Assembly: GCF_016743775.1 (NCBI RefSeq) | Contig: NZ_JAEQMY010000002.1 | Coordinates: 62,001-126,000, forward strand | Length of the DNA stretch: 64,000 bases | From: Microvirga aerilata | GTDB taxonomy: Bacteria > Pseudomonadota > Alphaproteobacteria > Rhizobiales > Beijerinckiaceae | Direction of reading: 5' to 3' | Part shown: positions 28,774-37,860 of the stretch, piece after piece | Layout: each line of letters opens with the position of its first letter | Numbering within the stretch: position 1 is the first letter of the stretch | Notes under the pieces: generated by a model | What the model was told of the DNA's origin: nothing | Databases searched by the model: none | The model's input: only the letters and a program-made list of their open reading frames with translations | Made by a program: the position numbers and the translations under genes

Positions 28774-29061
28774 ATGAACGATACTAAGTTTCACGAAGAA
28801 AATTCCGGAAACGGGGCCCCCTTCACCAGAATGTACTCTCCTTACCTCGAACCGCTTCTGCAAAACCTGCTGTCAGCCCTGGCCGATATCGATTTCGATT
28901 ACGAGCTGGAGCGCGAGAAGCTGAGCAATGCTGCACCGGACGTCAACCTCAAGATCAAGGCTCTTGAAAAACTGAGGGCTCGGCACCGGGAGAGGCGTGA
29001 ACCCTATATCCAGCAACTTGCCGTTCTGCAGCAACGCATGACGGACCTGAGAGCTCAATAA
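28774..29061 (+). CDS. Hypothetical coiled-coil protein
   Basis: A 95-residue soluble protein with no family I recognise. GAGGA and AAAAGG lie right before the ATG. A polar head of about 25 residues is followed by Y-L-E-P-L-L-Q-N-L-L-S-A-L-A-D-I-D-F-D-Y-E. A charged helical stretch then runs to the end (K-I-K-A-L-E-K-L-R-A-R-H-R-E-R-R, then L-A-V-L-Q-Q-R-M), very likely a coiled coil. Its upstream gap is AT-rich for this genome, with no clear promoter. Codon use looks native. Confidence 0.65.
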   Translation: MNDTKFHEENSGNGAPFTRMYSPYLEPLLQNLLSALADIDFDYELEREKLSNAAPDVNLKIKALEKLRARHRERREPYIQQLAVLQQRMTDLRAQ

Positions 29062-29208
29062 AGACATTTCGTTCGGCGCGCCCATCAACGCCAAGCGACC
29101 GGATGAAGACAATAAAACCTTGGGGCTAAGGCACTCGATGAATCAGGTCACATGAGTGCGTCCACAAGACCTGAGCACACCCAAACTGCTCAAGAGGGAT
29201 TGTAGCCA

Positions 29209-29655
29209 ATGACTGAGGAAGAGATCGAACTCGTTGCGGAAGAGTTGGCCAAGATCGGTGGCGTTGCTTGGTATCCAGGACGTGAAAAAGGAACCCTGAT
29301 GCGGGTCGTATGCGACCGCTATCGCGATCGCGCGCGGGTAGCCATCGAGGCCCTCGACCGCTTCCGCGCGAGCCGCGAGAGCACGTCCGCCCTCTCGCAG
29401 GACAACAGGCAAGTCGCCATGCAGCCTCCGGCGAAGCAACCTCGCCACTCCGATGGGCACGACGACATCAGGCCCGGCGCAACCGTCATCTACCGTCCTC
29501 CAGGGGATCGAAGGGCGTACTCCTGCCGAGTAGTCGAGATCGAAGGGAACCGTGCATACTTGGCCCCGATCCTGAGGGCCTGCACGGACTGGGTTTCCAT
29601 CGAACACCTCGTGCTTTCTCCAAAGGAAACCACTTCCGCTACGGCACACGACTAG
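29209..29655 (+). CDS. Hypothetical protein
   Basis: A 148-residue soluble protein I do not recognise. The first 60 residues form an acidic to basic helical part (E-E-I-E-L-V-A-E-E-L-A-K, then R-D-R-A-R-V-A-I-E-A-L). After a polar Gln/Pro linker comes a small beta-rich part, P-G-A-T-V-I-Y-R-P-P-G-D-R-R-A-Y-S-C-R-V-V-E-I-E, which may be a compact barrel. AGAGGGAT lies upstream of the ATG. It could share a transcript with the small coiled-coil gene before it, but 147 bases separate them. Confidence 0.6.
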   Translation: MTEEEIELVAEELAKIGGVAWYPGREKGTLMRVVCDRYRDRARVAIEALDRFRASRESTSALSQDNRQVAMQPPAKQPRHSDGHDDIRPGATVIYRPPGDRRAYSCRVVEIEGNRAYLAPILRACTDWVSIEHLVLSPKETTSATAHD

Positions 29656-29708
29656 GCGACAGCCCGAACGCTTCGCCTGCTATGGAAAACTGCGCCCGCA
29701 ACAGCGAA

Positions 29709-29734
29709 GGGGCGGCCCAATCGGGAGCCGCCCC
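29709..29734. terminator. Hairpin after the Liv-type binding-protein gene
   Basis: A perfect 8-bp GC stem (GGGGCGGC / GCCGCCCC) with a 10-base loop lies between two converging genes, 23 bases from the binding-protein stop. There is no T-run. Confidence 0.55.
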
Positions 29735-29756
29735 CTGCCCTCACCTGAAACTTCGC

Positions 29757-30875
29757 TTACTGGGTCAGCCGGCTGTACTTGCCGTCCTTCCAGACATTGA
29801 TGATGTACTTGGGATCCTTGACGTCTCCCTTGTCGTCGAAGGTCACCGGACCGAGCACGGTGTCCACATTTGCGCTGCGCAGGGTCTTGGCCACAGCCTT
29901 AGGATCCGTGCTGCCGGCCTTGGCGATCCCTCCGGCAAGAGCCTGGATCGTCGCGTAGGAGAACAGCGTGAAGCCTTCCGGCACGAAGTTGATCCGCTGG
30001 AACTGAGCGATCGCCCCCTTGGCCGCTTCGCTGTCGCGTGCGTCCGGCGGGAAGGTGAACAGGGTTCCGTCTGCGGCGCGACCGGCAACGGACCCAAATT
30101 CCGGAGTGGCGATGCTGTCGCCCATCATGAGCTGGAACTTGTAGTTCTGGTCCCCGGCCTGACGCAGGATCAGACCGGCCTCCGTGTGATACCCGCCGAA
30201 ATACAGGAACTCCACGCCCTGGGTTTTGAGGCGGTTGACCACCGCCGTGTAATCCTTCTCGCCCGCATTGATCCCCTCGTAAAACACCTCCTTCACGCCG
30301 GAGGCGTTCAGGGAGGCCTTCACCACATCCGCAAGCCCTTTGCCGTAGGCGCTCTTGTCATGCAGGATCGCGATCTTCTTGGATCCGTAGTTCTGCTTGA
30401 TCCACGGGCCGATGAACTTGCCCTGCGCGTCGTCCCGGCCATACAGGCGCATGACCGTCGTCCAGCCCTGCTCCGCCGCCTTGTCGGTCATGGTCGGATG
30501 GCTGGAGGAGGGGCTCATCATGAGCACGTCGGCCTCAGCATAAACCTCGGAAGCCGGGATCGACGAGCCTGAGCAGGCATGGCCGTTGACGAACTTGATG
30601 CCCTCGGCAACGATTCGGTTCGCAATGGCCACCGCCTGCTTGGGGTCGCAGGCATCATCATAGAGAACGACCTTGATGTTCCTGCCGTTCACGCCGCCGC
30701 TCTGGTTGATGGCTTGTGCGGCCAGTTCCGCACCGTTCTTGATCTGCTCGCCGATGGTGGCGACCGGCCCAGTCAGGGGGCCTGCAACGGCGATGGTGAT
30801 GTCCTGGGCCCTGGCGAGCCCTGTGCTGGCCAGCAATGCCAGCACAGGCAAACAATAAGCGTATTCTCTCTTCAT
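29757..30875 (-). CDS. Branched-chain amino acid-type ABC transporter substrate-binding protein, orphan
   Basis: A 372-residue periplasmic protein of the LivJ/LivK family. The signal peptide ends near L-A-R-A-Q. The mature start is I-T-I-A-V-A-G-P-L-T-G-P-V-A, followed by G-G-V-N-G-R-N-I-K-V-V and the ligand-site region V-N-G-H-A-C-S-G-S-S-I-P-A-S. It has the Cys pair of LivJ (D-D-A-C-D-P and H-A-C). Ligands are Leu, Ile, Val or related amino acids or amides. No livHMGF genes are nearby, so it shares a permease with another locus. An amine oxidase follows 31 bases after its start in the upstream direction. Confidence 0.92.
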   Translation of the reverse strand: MKREYAYCLPVLALLASTGLARAQDITIAVAGPLTGPVATIGEQIKNGAELAAQAINQSGGVNGRNIKVVLYDDACDPKQAVAIANRIVAEGIKFVNGHACSGSSIPASEVYAEADVLMMSPSSSHPTMTDKAAEQGWTTVMRLYGRDDAQGKFIGPWIKQNYGSKKIAILHDKSAYGKGLADVVKASLNASGVKEVFYEGINAGEKDYTAVVNRLKTQGVEFLYFGGYHTEAGLILRQAGDQNYKFQLMMGDSIATPEFGSVAGRAADGTLFTFPPDARDSEAAKGAIAQFQRINFVPEGFTLFSYATIQALAGGIAKAGSTDPKAVAKTLRSANVDTVLGPVTFDDKGDVKDPKYIINVWKDGKYSRLTQ

Positions 30876-30905
30876 GGCGCGGTTCCTTCCTGTTTTGCGG
30901 CCGGT

Positions 30906-32045
30906 CTAGGCCGATCTTGCCGTCAGACGGCCGATTTGAAAACGGCTGATATCGTTGGCCGGCGTCTTCCCGACCGCGAGGTCCGCCAGAACCTCGCCCA
31001 GAACGCTGGCGAATTTGAATCCATGCCCGGAGCATGGGGAGGCCAGGATGATGCGGGGATCGACGGGAGAACGGTCGACCACGAACTCCTCGTCCGGGGT
31101 GCGGGTATAGATGCAGGCGCGCATCTTCTGCAGAGGGCCATTCGCATCCGGCATGGCGAGAGCGAGCATTCGCCGGATCTGCGCTTCGTCGGCAGGGCCG
31201 CCATCCTGCGTCATCTCCCCTGCGCTCGACAGGGAAGAGCCTTTGCGATGCGAGGCCGCCTTGACCCCCGTGCCGGCAAAATCCGGAAAGCCGTAGCAGG
31301 CGTCATCCTCGGACTCGAGCAGGAAGACAGGGCAGCGCTCCGGCGTGAAGAGAGCCGGCTCGCGGGGAGAGAACCAGCCGAGAACCTGCCGCGTCAGGTT
31401 CAGATGCGGTTTCAGATCGGGAGCGAAGTCACCGATCCATGCTCCGGCTGCGACAATGACCGATCCGGCTTCGATCACGTCCGTTTCGGTGCGCACACGA
31501 ATGCCTGCCCCGAAGGGCTCGACCGCAATGACCCGCGCGCTCGTCCGCACCTCCGCGCCATGTCTGCGCGCCTGCTCGACGAATTGCCCGATGGCAAGCT
31601 CGGGCCGCAGGAAGCCGCCCTCGGGCTGGAAGAGGCCGGTCCACGCGGAGGGCACCTTGAACGCGGGAAAGCGGCGCGTGATCTCGGCGGCGCTCAGCAC
31701 CTCATGATCGAGGTCGTGCAGCCTGGATGCCTCGAGAGAACCATTCACGATGGTGGAGCCTGGAAAGCCAGCCTCGAGAACACCTGTGACGGTAAGGATC
31801 GTCTGTCCGCACAGCCCCTCGAGCTCACGCCATTTCTCGAGGGCGCGACGGACCAGCGGCACATAGGAAGGATGCTCGAAATAGGACAGCCGGATGATCC
31901 TGCTCTCCCCATGGGACGACCCCCTGTCGTGACCGGGCTCGAACTGTTCGATGCCGATGACGCGCTGTCCCTGTTGGGCAAGATTGAAAAGGGCGGCGCT
32001 GCCCATGGCACCAAGCCCTATCACCGCCACATCAAAGGTTGCCAT
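30906..32045 (-). CDS. solA: Sarcosine oxidase / N-methyl-L-tryptophan oxidase family (monomeric, SolA-like)
   Basis: A 379-residue FAD enzyme. It shows the dinucleotide fold A-V-I-G-L-G-A-M-G-S-A-A, then D-R-G-S-S-H-G-E-S-R-I-I-R, both typical of monomeric sarcosine oxidases. Cys in R-A-C-I-Y-T-R-T-P-D-E-E-F matches the residue that binds FAD covalently. S-G-H-G-F-K-F-A lies near the active site. It oxidises N-methyl amino acids to the amino acid, formaldehyde and hydrogen peroxide. I chose M-A-T-F-D-V-A over a start 12 codons upstream. The amino-acid binding protein gene lies just downstream on the same strand, 30 bases away, so uptake and oxidation may be linked. Confidence 0.9.
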   Translation of the reverse strand: MATFDVAVIGLGAMGSAALFNLAQQGQRVIGIEQFEPGHDRGSSHGESRIIRLSYFEHPSYVPLVRRALEKWRELEGLCGQTILTVTGVLEAGFPGSTIVNGSLEASRLHDLDHEVLSAAEITRRFPAFKVPSAWTGLFQPEGGFLRPELAIGQFVEQARRHGAEVRTSARVIAVEPFGAGIRVRTETDVIEAGSVIVAAGAWIGDFAPDLKPHLNLTRQVLGWFSPREPALFTPERCPVFLLESEDDACYGFPDFAGTGVKAASHRKGSSLSSAGEMTQDGGPADEAQIRRMLALAMPDANGPLQKMRACIYTRTPDEEFVVDRSPVDPRIILASPCSGHGFKFASVLGEVLADLAVGKTPANDISRFQIGRLTARSA

Positions 32046-32178
32046 CGGGTTTCCAATCTCCACGTCATCGCGAAAGCCCACAAGGCTCGATCAGTCAAGT
32101 TCAGTGACGGAACATAGGACGACAATATGGCAGCAGCACAAGCGAATTTTCCACCGGAGCCTGACGCTCCCAAACGAC

Positions 32179-32202
32179 AGACCCCGCGGTTGGCCGCGGG
32201 GT
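32179..32202 (-). terminator. Terminator after the second RTX gene
   Basis: A perfect 10-bp stem (GACCCCGCGG / CCGCGGGGTC) with a TTGG loop lies 27 bases past the RTX stop, before solA. On the minus strand it is followed by TGTCGTTTG rather than a clean T-run. Confidence 0.65.
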
Positions 32203-32229
32203 CCATGCCGGCCTGCCGAGGCAGCAACT

Positions 32230-33900
32230 CTAGATGACGTCGAAGTCCTTATAGCTCAGCGACGTCTTGTTGCTGAACTTGGCGATCTCGACGGCATCCC
32301 CTCTGCCCGAGCCGTCCTTGTCGTACGACAGGACGCCGGTCTTCTTGTTGTAGACGAGATAGTCGCTCTTATCCTTGGCATCGCTGCCGATGGTGAAGAA
32401 GGACTTGCCGAGCTTGAGGGGCTTGTCTGGCGTGCCTTTCTTGATCGCGCCATAGAAGGACTTGTTCGATTTGAACAGAGCATTGTCCAGAACGATCTTG
32501 TCCTGGCCCGCCTTGAAGTCCTTGACGGTGTCCATGCTGGACTTGCCCAACTTGGTATCGAACACGAACCAGTCCTTGCCGGCGCCACCGGTGAGAACGT
32601 CCTTACCGCCCTTGCCGTAGATCTTGTCGTTGCCGCCGCCGCCGTTCATGGTGTTCTTGCCTGAGGTTCCCAGCAGAACGTTGTCGAAGGCATTGCCGTT
32701 CAGGACGGCGACTTCTCCCACGGCGTAAACCTGGTCGATGCCGGAGTTCGACGCCAGCGTGAAGCTCGTGGTGGCATACGCAACGTCGACGCCACCCGTA
32801 TCGACGATCTGGTCGGCCGCGCTGTCGATGTAATAGACGTCGTTGCCGCCGCCGCCCATCATTACGCTGCCGCCCCCGTCGCTCTTGAGGACGTTGCTGC
32901 CGTCATTGCCGATCAGGGTCGTGGTATATTCGTTCCCCGTCAGATTGATGGGGTCGTAGCCTGCAGCCGCCTGCAGGATCTCCACGGCACTGAAGCCGGC
33001 GTCATAGCTCACGCTCGTGATGACGGTGTCCGTGCCCGCATGGTAGGACTGCTCGCGAGCCTCGTCCTTGGCGTTGTCGACGTAGTAGACATCACTGCCT
33101 GCTCCACCCTGCATGTGATCCGCTCCACTGCCCGCATCCAGGGTGTCGTTCCCATCACCTGCGTAGATCGAGTCGGCCCCGAGGCCACCGGAGATGTGAT
33201 TGGCGTTCGCGTCTCCGCTCAAGGAATCGTTGTAGTTGGAGCCTCTGACGTTCTCGAAGTTTTTCCATGTGTCGCTCTGGGAATCGTTCACCCCGCCGCC
33301 ACCGGCTCCAAGGCTGACCGAAACTCCTTGGGTGGACAGTTCGTACGACACAGTATCGATGCCGTCGCCGCCGTCCATGATCTCCTGGCCCGATCCGCCG
33401 ATGACGGTGTCGTTTCCGGCGCCGGCCCGCAGGTCGTGCTTGTCGCCATTGCCGACGATCAGATCGTTGTAGTCCGTGCCGATGATGCCCTCGATGGAGA
33501 TGTATTTGTCGTTCCTGGCCTGACCCGTGCTGAGCGCAGTGTTGCGCAGGTTCAACGTCAGACCGAACGAGGATTGCGCATACGAGGCGAAATCCCAGTA
33601 GGAGATCCCGGATCCGCCGTTCAGGACGTCCTCGCCCTCCCCGCCGACCAGGGTATCGTCATTGTTGTCGCCGCCATTGATGCTGTCATTGCCGGCGCCG
33701 CCATGCAGGAAGTCCTTGCCGTCTCCCCCGTTGATGGTATCGTTGCCGCCATGGCCGTAGATGACATCGGCATAGTCGACGGAAGCATCATCAAGGCCAT
33801 CTAGAACCTCATTGGTATCGTTGCCGTTGATAACATGCGGCTCCCCTGCAAAGGCCGTGAAATTGGTCTGATCGCTGCCGTACTGATCTTGTGCAGACAA
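32230..33900 (-). CDS. RTX calcium-binding protein (hemolysin-type repeats)
   Basis: A 556-residue acidic secreted protein without a signal peptide. The start is TTG with GAGGAC about 7 bases upstream. RTX nonapeptides fill two long blocks, near 45-95 (G-H-G-G-N-D-T-I-N-G-G-D-G-K) and 130-270 (G-A-G-N-D-T-V-I-G-G-S-G). A third block lies near 395-450 (N-G-G-G-G-N-D-K-I-Y-G-K-G-G-K-D). The C-terminal 110 residues (V-F-D-T-K-L-G-K to Y-K-D-F-D-V-I) resemble the end of the other RTX protein in this window. That module is probably the type I export signal. The function may be adhesive or protective; no enzyme domain is visible. Confidence 0.87.
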   Translation of the reverse strand: MSAQDQYGSDQTNFTAFAGEPHVINGNDTNEVLDGLDDASVDYADVIYGHGGNDTINGGDGKDFLHGGAGNDSINGGDNNDDTLVGGEGEDVLNGGSGISYWDFASYAQSSFGLTLNLRNTALSTGQARNDKYISIEGIIGTDYNDLIVGNGDKHDLRAGAGNDTVIGGSGQEIMDGGDGIDTVSYELSTQGVSVSLGAGGGGVNDSQSDTWKNFENVRGSNYNDSLSGDANANHISGGLGADSIYAGDGNDTLDAGSGADHMQGGAGSDVYYVDNAKDEAREQSYHAGTDTVITSVSYDAGFSAVEILQAAAGYDPINLTGNEYTTTLIGNDGSNVLKSDGGGSVMMGGGGNDVYYIDSAADQIVDTGGVDVAYATTSFTLASNSGIDQVYAVGEVAVLNGNAFDNVLLGTSGKNTMNGGGGNDKIYGKGGKDVLTGGAGKDWFVFDTKLGKSSMDTVKDFKAGQDKIVLDNALFKSNKSFYGAIKKGTPDKPLKLGKSFFTIGSDAKDKSDYLVYNKKTGVLSYDKDGSGRGDAVEIAKFSNKTSLSYKDFDVI

Positions 33901-34197
33901 AGTGGTGTCCTCTTCGAAAGAAGCATTGTTTTGGAGGTGTTTCGCTCAGGCCTAAGCTGGGCCGTTTATGCATCTGCAAAGAGGCTATGCAAGATTGCAA
34001 ATATGGATGAGCGTTCCGACAGATCTGAACTGCCAAGAACATCTCATAGATATCTAAAGTACTTAGCTCGACAGCGCGCAGTATTGTAACGTTTTTGGGG
34101 TGTACGCATGCGCACACGTAACTTTATGTTGTAATGAGCAACGAACGCGGTTCTTCCGACATTAGCTCGCTCAGGGGCTTAGTGCAGTGCCTGCTTT
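33901..34197. other. Intergenic region, relatively AT-rich, divergent promoters
   Basis: About 300 bp between the RTX gene and the YidB gene, lower in GC than its surroundings. It should carry the RTX promoter. I found no coding frame with a credible start. Confidence 0.45.
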
Positions 34198-34223
34198 GGA
34201 ACCCTTTCAGCACAACCGCTGTT
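34198..34223 (+). promoter_or_regulatory. EcfG-like general stress promoter for the YidB gene
   Basis: GGAAC (34198-34202) is followed after 17 bases by TGTT (34220-34223), one base off the CGTT consensus. The chosen ATG lies 27 bases downstream. Confidence 0.5.
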
Positions 34224-34249
34224 CTCGTCCAGTAGAATGGAGCATCGAC

Positions 34250-34711
34250 ATGAGCCGTGGTTTTCCGTCCATGACCGCCCTTCTCGGGCTTCTCGCCATC
34301 GCCGGTTATCAGAACCGGGACAAGCTGGCCGAAATGCTTGGAGGCCAATCGCCCGACAGATCAGGCGCACCCGGTGGAATCGGCCAACAGCCCGGCGGTC
34401 CGGGTGGCCTGCTGGGCAATCTCGGAAACCTCGGTGGAGCGGGCGTCGGCGGCCTGCTGAGCGGAGGCTTGGGTGAACTGGTCGACCGCTTCCGGCAGAA
34501 CGGCCATGGCGAGGTTGCCGACTCATGGGTCGGCACCGGCCCGAACAAGGAAGTCGCTCCCCAGCATCTCGAGCAGGCGATCGGACCCGACGTGCTGGAC
34601 TCCCTTACGCAGCAGACAGGCCTGTCCCGTGAAGACATTCTTGCCCGTTTGTCGAAGGACCTGCCTCACGCCGTCGACCAGTATACCCCAGACGGGCGGC
34701 TTCCGACCTGA
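34250..34711 (+). CDS. YidB family protein (DUF937)
   Basis: A 153-residue protein. The N-terminal part ([15 protein letters not shown]) is hydrophobic. A Gly/Pro-rich central linker and the YidB core follow: [34 protein letters not shown] and the end D-Q-Y-T-P-D-G. The start ATG has GGAG at a good distance; a longer frame adds 21 residues. The YidB role is unknown. An EcfG-like promoter upstream suggests stress expression, as reported for related genes in alphaproteobacteria. Confidence 0.87.
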   Translation: MSRGFPSMTALLGLLAIAGYQNRDKLAEMLGGQSPDRSGAPGGIGQQPGGPGGLLGNLGNLGGAGVGGLLSGGLGELVDRFRQNGHGEVADSWVGTGPNKEVAPQHLEQAIGPDVLDSLTQQTGLSREDILARLSKDLPHAVDQYTPDGRLPT

Positions 34712-34754
34712 GGCTTTGCGGCCCCTGAAGCAGGGAACGAACCTCACCCATATC

Positions 34755-34788
34755 CGCAGCCTTGGGCGTCTGCCTACCCAAGGCTGCG
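34755..34788. terminator. Bidirectional terminator between YidB and DyP-type genes
   Basis: A perfect 12-bp stem (CGCAGCCTTGGG / CCCAAGGCTGCG) with a 10-base loop, followed on the plus strand by ATCCTCGTTTTC. It lies between two convergent stops. Confidence 0.75.
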
Positions 34789-34815
34789 ATCCTCGTTTTC
34801 ATGCGAGGCACGCCG

Positions 34816-37800
34816 CTAGGTCAGCACCCGTGTCAGGGTCGCGGCCTGACCCTGCTTGGATGCGAGGTAGTGCAGCGCCCGCCGTCCCGGAAGGAAGAAG
34901 TAGCCCCCGCCTTTCACGCTGACGAAATCCGCCATGCGGGGAAGGCAGAGCGGCCCGTGTGCCGTGGGGATCGTGAACCGGTTCGTGCGGCCTGCCGGCG
35001 AGAAGCAATCGACCTCGTTCTCAAGCCCATGAAAGCTTGTCGCGTTCGTCCAGGTCTGCTGCACAAATTCGAACTGCCGCTCGATATCGGCGTTCAGGCA
35101 CATGAAGAAGAGACCCTCCTTCTCGAATTTCCCTTGAGGGTGATAGCGCCGCCCGACCCGCAGGATCCGGTGGCGGTTGCTGATGGCGAGCTGCTCGGCC
35201 GTATCGCCCGATCCGAGGGAATCCCGTGGATTGGCTCTGCGCACATGCGCTCCGAAGGGGCAGCGCAGGCCATCGGGATCGTCGTTCGCGAACAGGAAGT
35301 CGTTGTCGGGGCGGGTCGCCGGATGGCGCTTCGTGCCGGGCTCGTTGGGATAGCGCACGAGGGACGTGCCGTCGCGCCAGCGGCCGACGAGTTTGGCCAT
35401 GATCCATTCTCGGCGATCCCGCAGATTCCCGGGAACGCGGGGGTCGCCCTCCAGATCGCTCGCGGCTCGGCCGACGAACTCTCGGAATGCTGCCGTGTCC
35501 TGTTCGAGCTGCCTCACAACCAGGAACGTCCCGCCACGACCGAGATCGTGCTCGGCGGTGGACTGGGGACGCGAAAAATCAGGCCTGCTGCGGTCGGCGC
35601 TTCCTTCCAGGGAAGGCAGCAGGTTGCGGGGGTCGTCGGCCGAGAGGACCGAAGGAGATGGCGGGACCTTGTTGCGGTTGTCGGGATACCCGAGAACGAT
35701 CTCGCCGGGTTGCACCAGATGGTTGCGGTCCCGCTCCGCCGTCCATCGCCGGGTGCCGCGGATGATGGGCTGAGACACGCCGTCGACGAACCCGAAGGCT
35801 TCCACCTGCCCAATGGGCGCAGGAGGTCTCGCGGACGTCCTGTCCGCCGGCGCCATCAGCTCCGCCTCCGGCTTTTTCGGAAGCGGCGTGAATACGATCT
35901 TCTGCAGCACGCGGTGTCCGAAGCTCGAGAGCTCCTCCTCGCGTCGCCTGAGCGCCTCGTCGAAGAGATGCTCCTCCTTGGCATACAGCAGCAGGATGGC
36001 GTCAACCGCCGGTTCGTTGCCCCAGGCCCATTTCTTCGGATCGTTTCGCTCGATGTCGCCGAGGTTTCTCGCGCGCCAGGACGCATTCATGCCATCCTGG
36101 AAGGCTACCGGGAACGTCGCGAGATCCCGATCGCTCAAACCGATTTTGGCCAATCCTCTTGCGCTGAAGGCAAGGACAAGCGCGTCCTCATCGTCCTCTG
36201 GCAGCACATCGCCGTAGATGACTCTCTCCTCGACCGAAGCGAGCCATTTTGCGGCGTTCCCGTCCTTTAGGTTCAGGATGAGAGCAGCACCATACCGGAA
36301 GGGCGACAGGCCGCCAAAGACAAGGCTCGGCACATCGGCAGGCTCGAGGGCCGATGCCGGACGCGGCGCCGATCCGAAGCAGGATAGCCAATCCGCCGCC
36401 TCCCTCTCGGTAGTGGCGGAGGCGATGCCCTGGCGTATCAGGGCATTGAGCCGGATGCGTCCGGTGGTCAGGTCGGGGTAGGCGCAGAACCAGAGACGCG
36501 AGGGCTCCTGCTGGCTGCGCGCCCAGCGCTTGAACCGGTCGCCATCCGTGGCGCCGTCCTGGAACAGGTTTCTGGTTTTCGGGAAACCTCTGGTGTTGCT
36601 CCAAACCCCTGTGAGGCCCTGGTGAGCCTTGGTGATGAAGTCTTCCAGGTAACTCTCCCAACTGCCGCTGTAGTTCGAAAGGAACACCAGCTGGTCCGTT
36701 CCAGGAATGAGAACCCAGCGGGCGAAATGAATCGTCTTCAGCTCCCCGAGAGCGCCGGGGCCATAGACGAAGCGGGCCATTCTGGCGATCACCAGGAAAG
36801 CCAAGCGCAGGGTCAGCGGGCGGAACCGCCCGGCCTTCAGCCTCGAGACGGCAAAGAGGTGGTTGTTGGCGCAGTGGTTCTCCTGCTTCATCACGGGGCC
36901 GATCTTGGTCGAGCTGGGGGATGCGAGCGGTGGATCGTCAAGATCCTCGGCGCGCCGCAGCCATCGGAACAATGCAAAGGCAAGCCCCAACACCCCGAGA
37001 ACGAGAAGACCTATGAAGGTCCATGGGCTCGGCCACCACCATTGGCGGAGCCCCGATCCGAACGTCAGGTGCGCCAGAGCGTAGACAAGAACCGCTCCCG
37101 CGAGAACGGGCCAGAAAAGTCCGAGGCCTGCGGAGATCCTGGCGATCCAGACGTTCCAGGGCGTGAACCCCTGCCATGCAATGGGTTCCGGAAAGAACGC
37201 CCACTTCTCTCCGCTGGCCCACAGCTTCTGTCTCACGTGCTCGAGAGCCTTCAGGGGAGAGGCGGCTTGCTTCATGGGCTCATCGAGGAGGTCCGCCAGG
37301 ATCGTGCAGGCCAGCCTTGCCTCGGCGGCGATCCGCGTGACGGTCATCCCTGGCGTGCCGTTGAACGGCAGCCCAAGGGTATGACCCCAGTCCGGGCCCA
37401 CATCGAGCCTGTGCCCCAGGAGGGCTCGCTCCAGGGCCTCTGGACCGGAGAGCCCCAACGTCGCCCAAAGAGCAGGGATTTCCTCGGAAAGGATAGTCGC
37501 GAGCCGGTTCAGCACGGTGCTGGGAGAACCATCGGCCGAGACCTCCATGAGCAGATGCGCCGACGACCTCCTTGTTCCGGGAATGACGTTCAGGCTCATG
37601 AAATGAACGATATCGGTCGCCTTGAGCCGCCACTGCAGAAGGGACGCCTGAACACCGTCCGCCGGCGTTCCCTCACGCACGTTGTTCTTCGCCTGAAGAT
37701 AAGCGGCCTCGTCCTGGAGAGGGGGATACCGGTGGAGATTGCCGAACGGCTTGAGGCAGCGCTCGATCTCGGTCTGCCGCGACTTGTCCTCATCATCGGC

Positions 37801-37836
37801 TATGGGAATCGCAATCGTGATCAGACTCTGTTCCAT
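34816..37836 (-). CDS. Giant membrane-anchored DyP-type peroxidase-like protein
   Basis: A 1006-residue protein, far longer than usual DyP peroxidases (300-450). I chose the ATG with a strong GGGAGGG Shine-Dalgarno; a start 8 codons earlier abuts the P450 stop. Residues 1-215 form a soluble domain, two membrane helices follow at about 235-257 and 272-292, and a middle domain spans about 370-600 (W-V-L-I-P-G-T-D, F-L-S-N-Y-S-G-S-W-E-S-Y). The DyP-like C-terminus has the G-F-V-D-G motif near 682-686 (distal Asp) and F-G-A-H-V-R-R-A-N-P-R with the proximal haem His near 864. DyP enzymes oxidise substrates with hydrogen peroxide. It is probably co-transcribed with the P450 just upstream. Its substrate is unknown. 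Confidence 0.75.
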   Translation of the reverse strand: MEQSLITIAIPIADDEDKSRQTEIERCLKPFGNLHRYPPLQDEAAYLQAKNNVREGTPADGVQASLLQWRLKATDIVHFMSLNVIPGTRRSSAHLLMEVSADGSPSTVLNRLATILSEEIPALWATLGLSGPEALERALLGHRLDVGPDWGHTLGLPFNGTPGMTVTRIAAEARLACTILADLLDEPMKQAASPLKALEHVRQKLWASGEKWAFFPEPIAWQGFTPWNVWIARISAGLGLFWPVLAGAVLVYALAHLTFGSGLRQWWWPSPWTFIGLLVLGVLGLAFALFRWLRRAEDLDDPPLASPSSTKIGPVMKQENHCANNHLFAVSRLKAGRFRPLTLRLAFLVIARMARFVYGPGALGELKTIHFARWVLIPGTDQLVFLSNYSGSWESYLEDFITKAHQGLTGVWSNTRGFPKTRNLFQDGATDGDRFKRWARSQQEPSRLWFCAYPDLTTGRIRLNALIRQGIASATTEREAADWLSCFGSAPRPASALEPADVPSLVFGGLSPFRYGAALILNLKDGNAAKWLASVEERVIYGDVLPEDDEDALVLAFSARGLAKIGLSDRDLATFPVAFQDGMNASWRARNLGDIERNDPKKWAWGNEPAVDAILLLYAKEEHLFDEALRRREEELSSFGHRVLQKIVFTPLPKKPEAELMAPADRTSARPPAPIGQVEAFGFVDGVSQPIIRGTRRWTAERDRNHLVQPGEIVLGYPDNRNKVPPSPSVLSADDPRNLLPSLEGSADRSRPDFSRPQSTAEHDLGRGGTFLVVRQLEQDTAAFREFVGRAASDLEGDPRVPGNLRDRREWIMAKLVGRWRDGTSLVRYPNEPGTKRHPATRPDNDFLFANDDPDGLRCPFGAHVRRANPRDSLGSGDTAEQLAISNRHRILRVGRRYHPQGKFEKEGLFFMCLNADIERQFEFVQQTWTNATSFHGLENEVDCFSPAGRTNRFTIPTAHGPLCLPRMADFVSVKGGGYFFLPGRRALHYLASKQGQAATLTRVLT

Positions 37837-37860
37837 CGAACCCTCCCGGGCGAAAGACAA

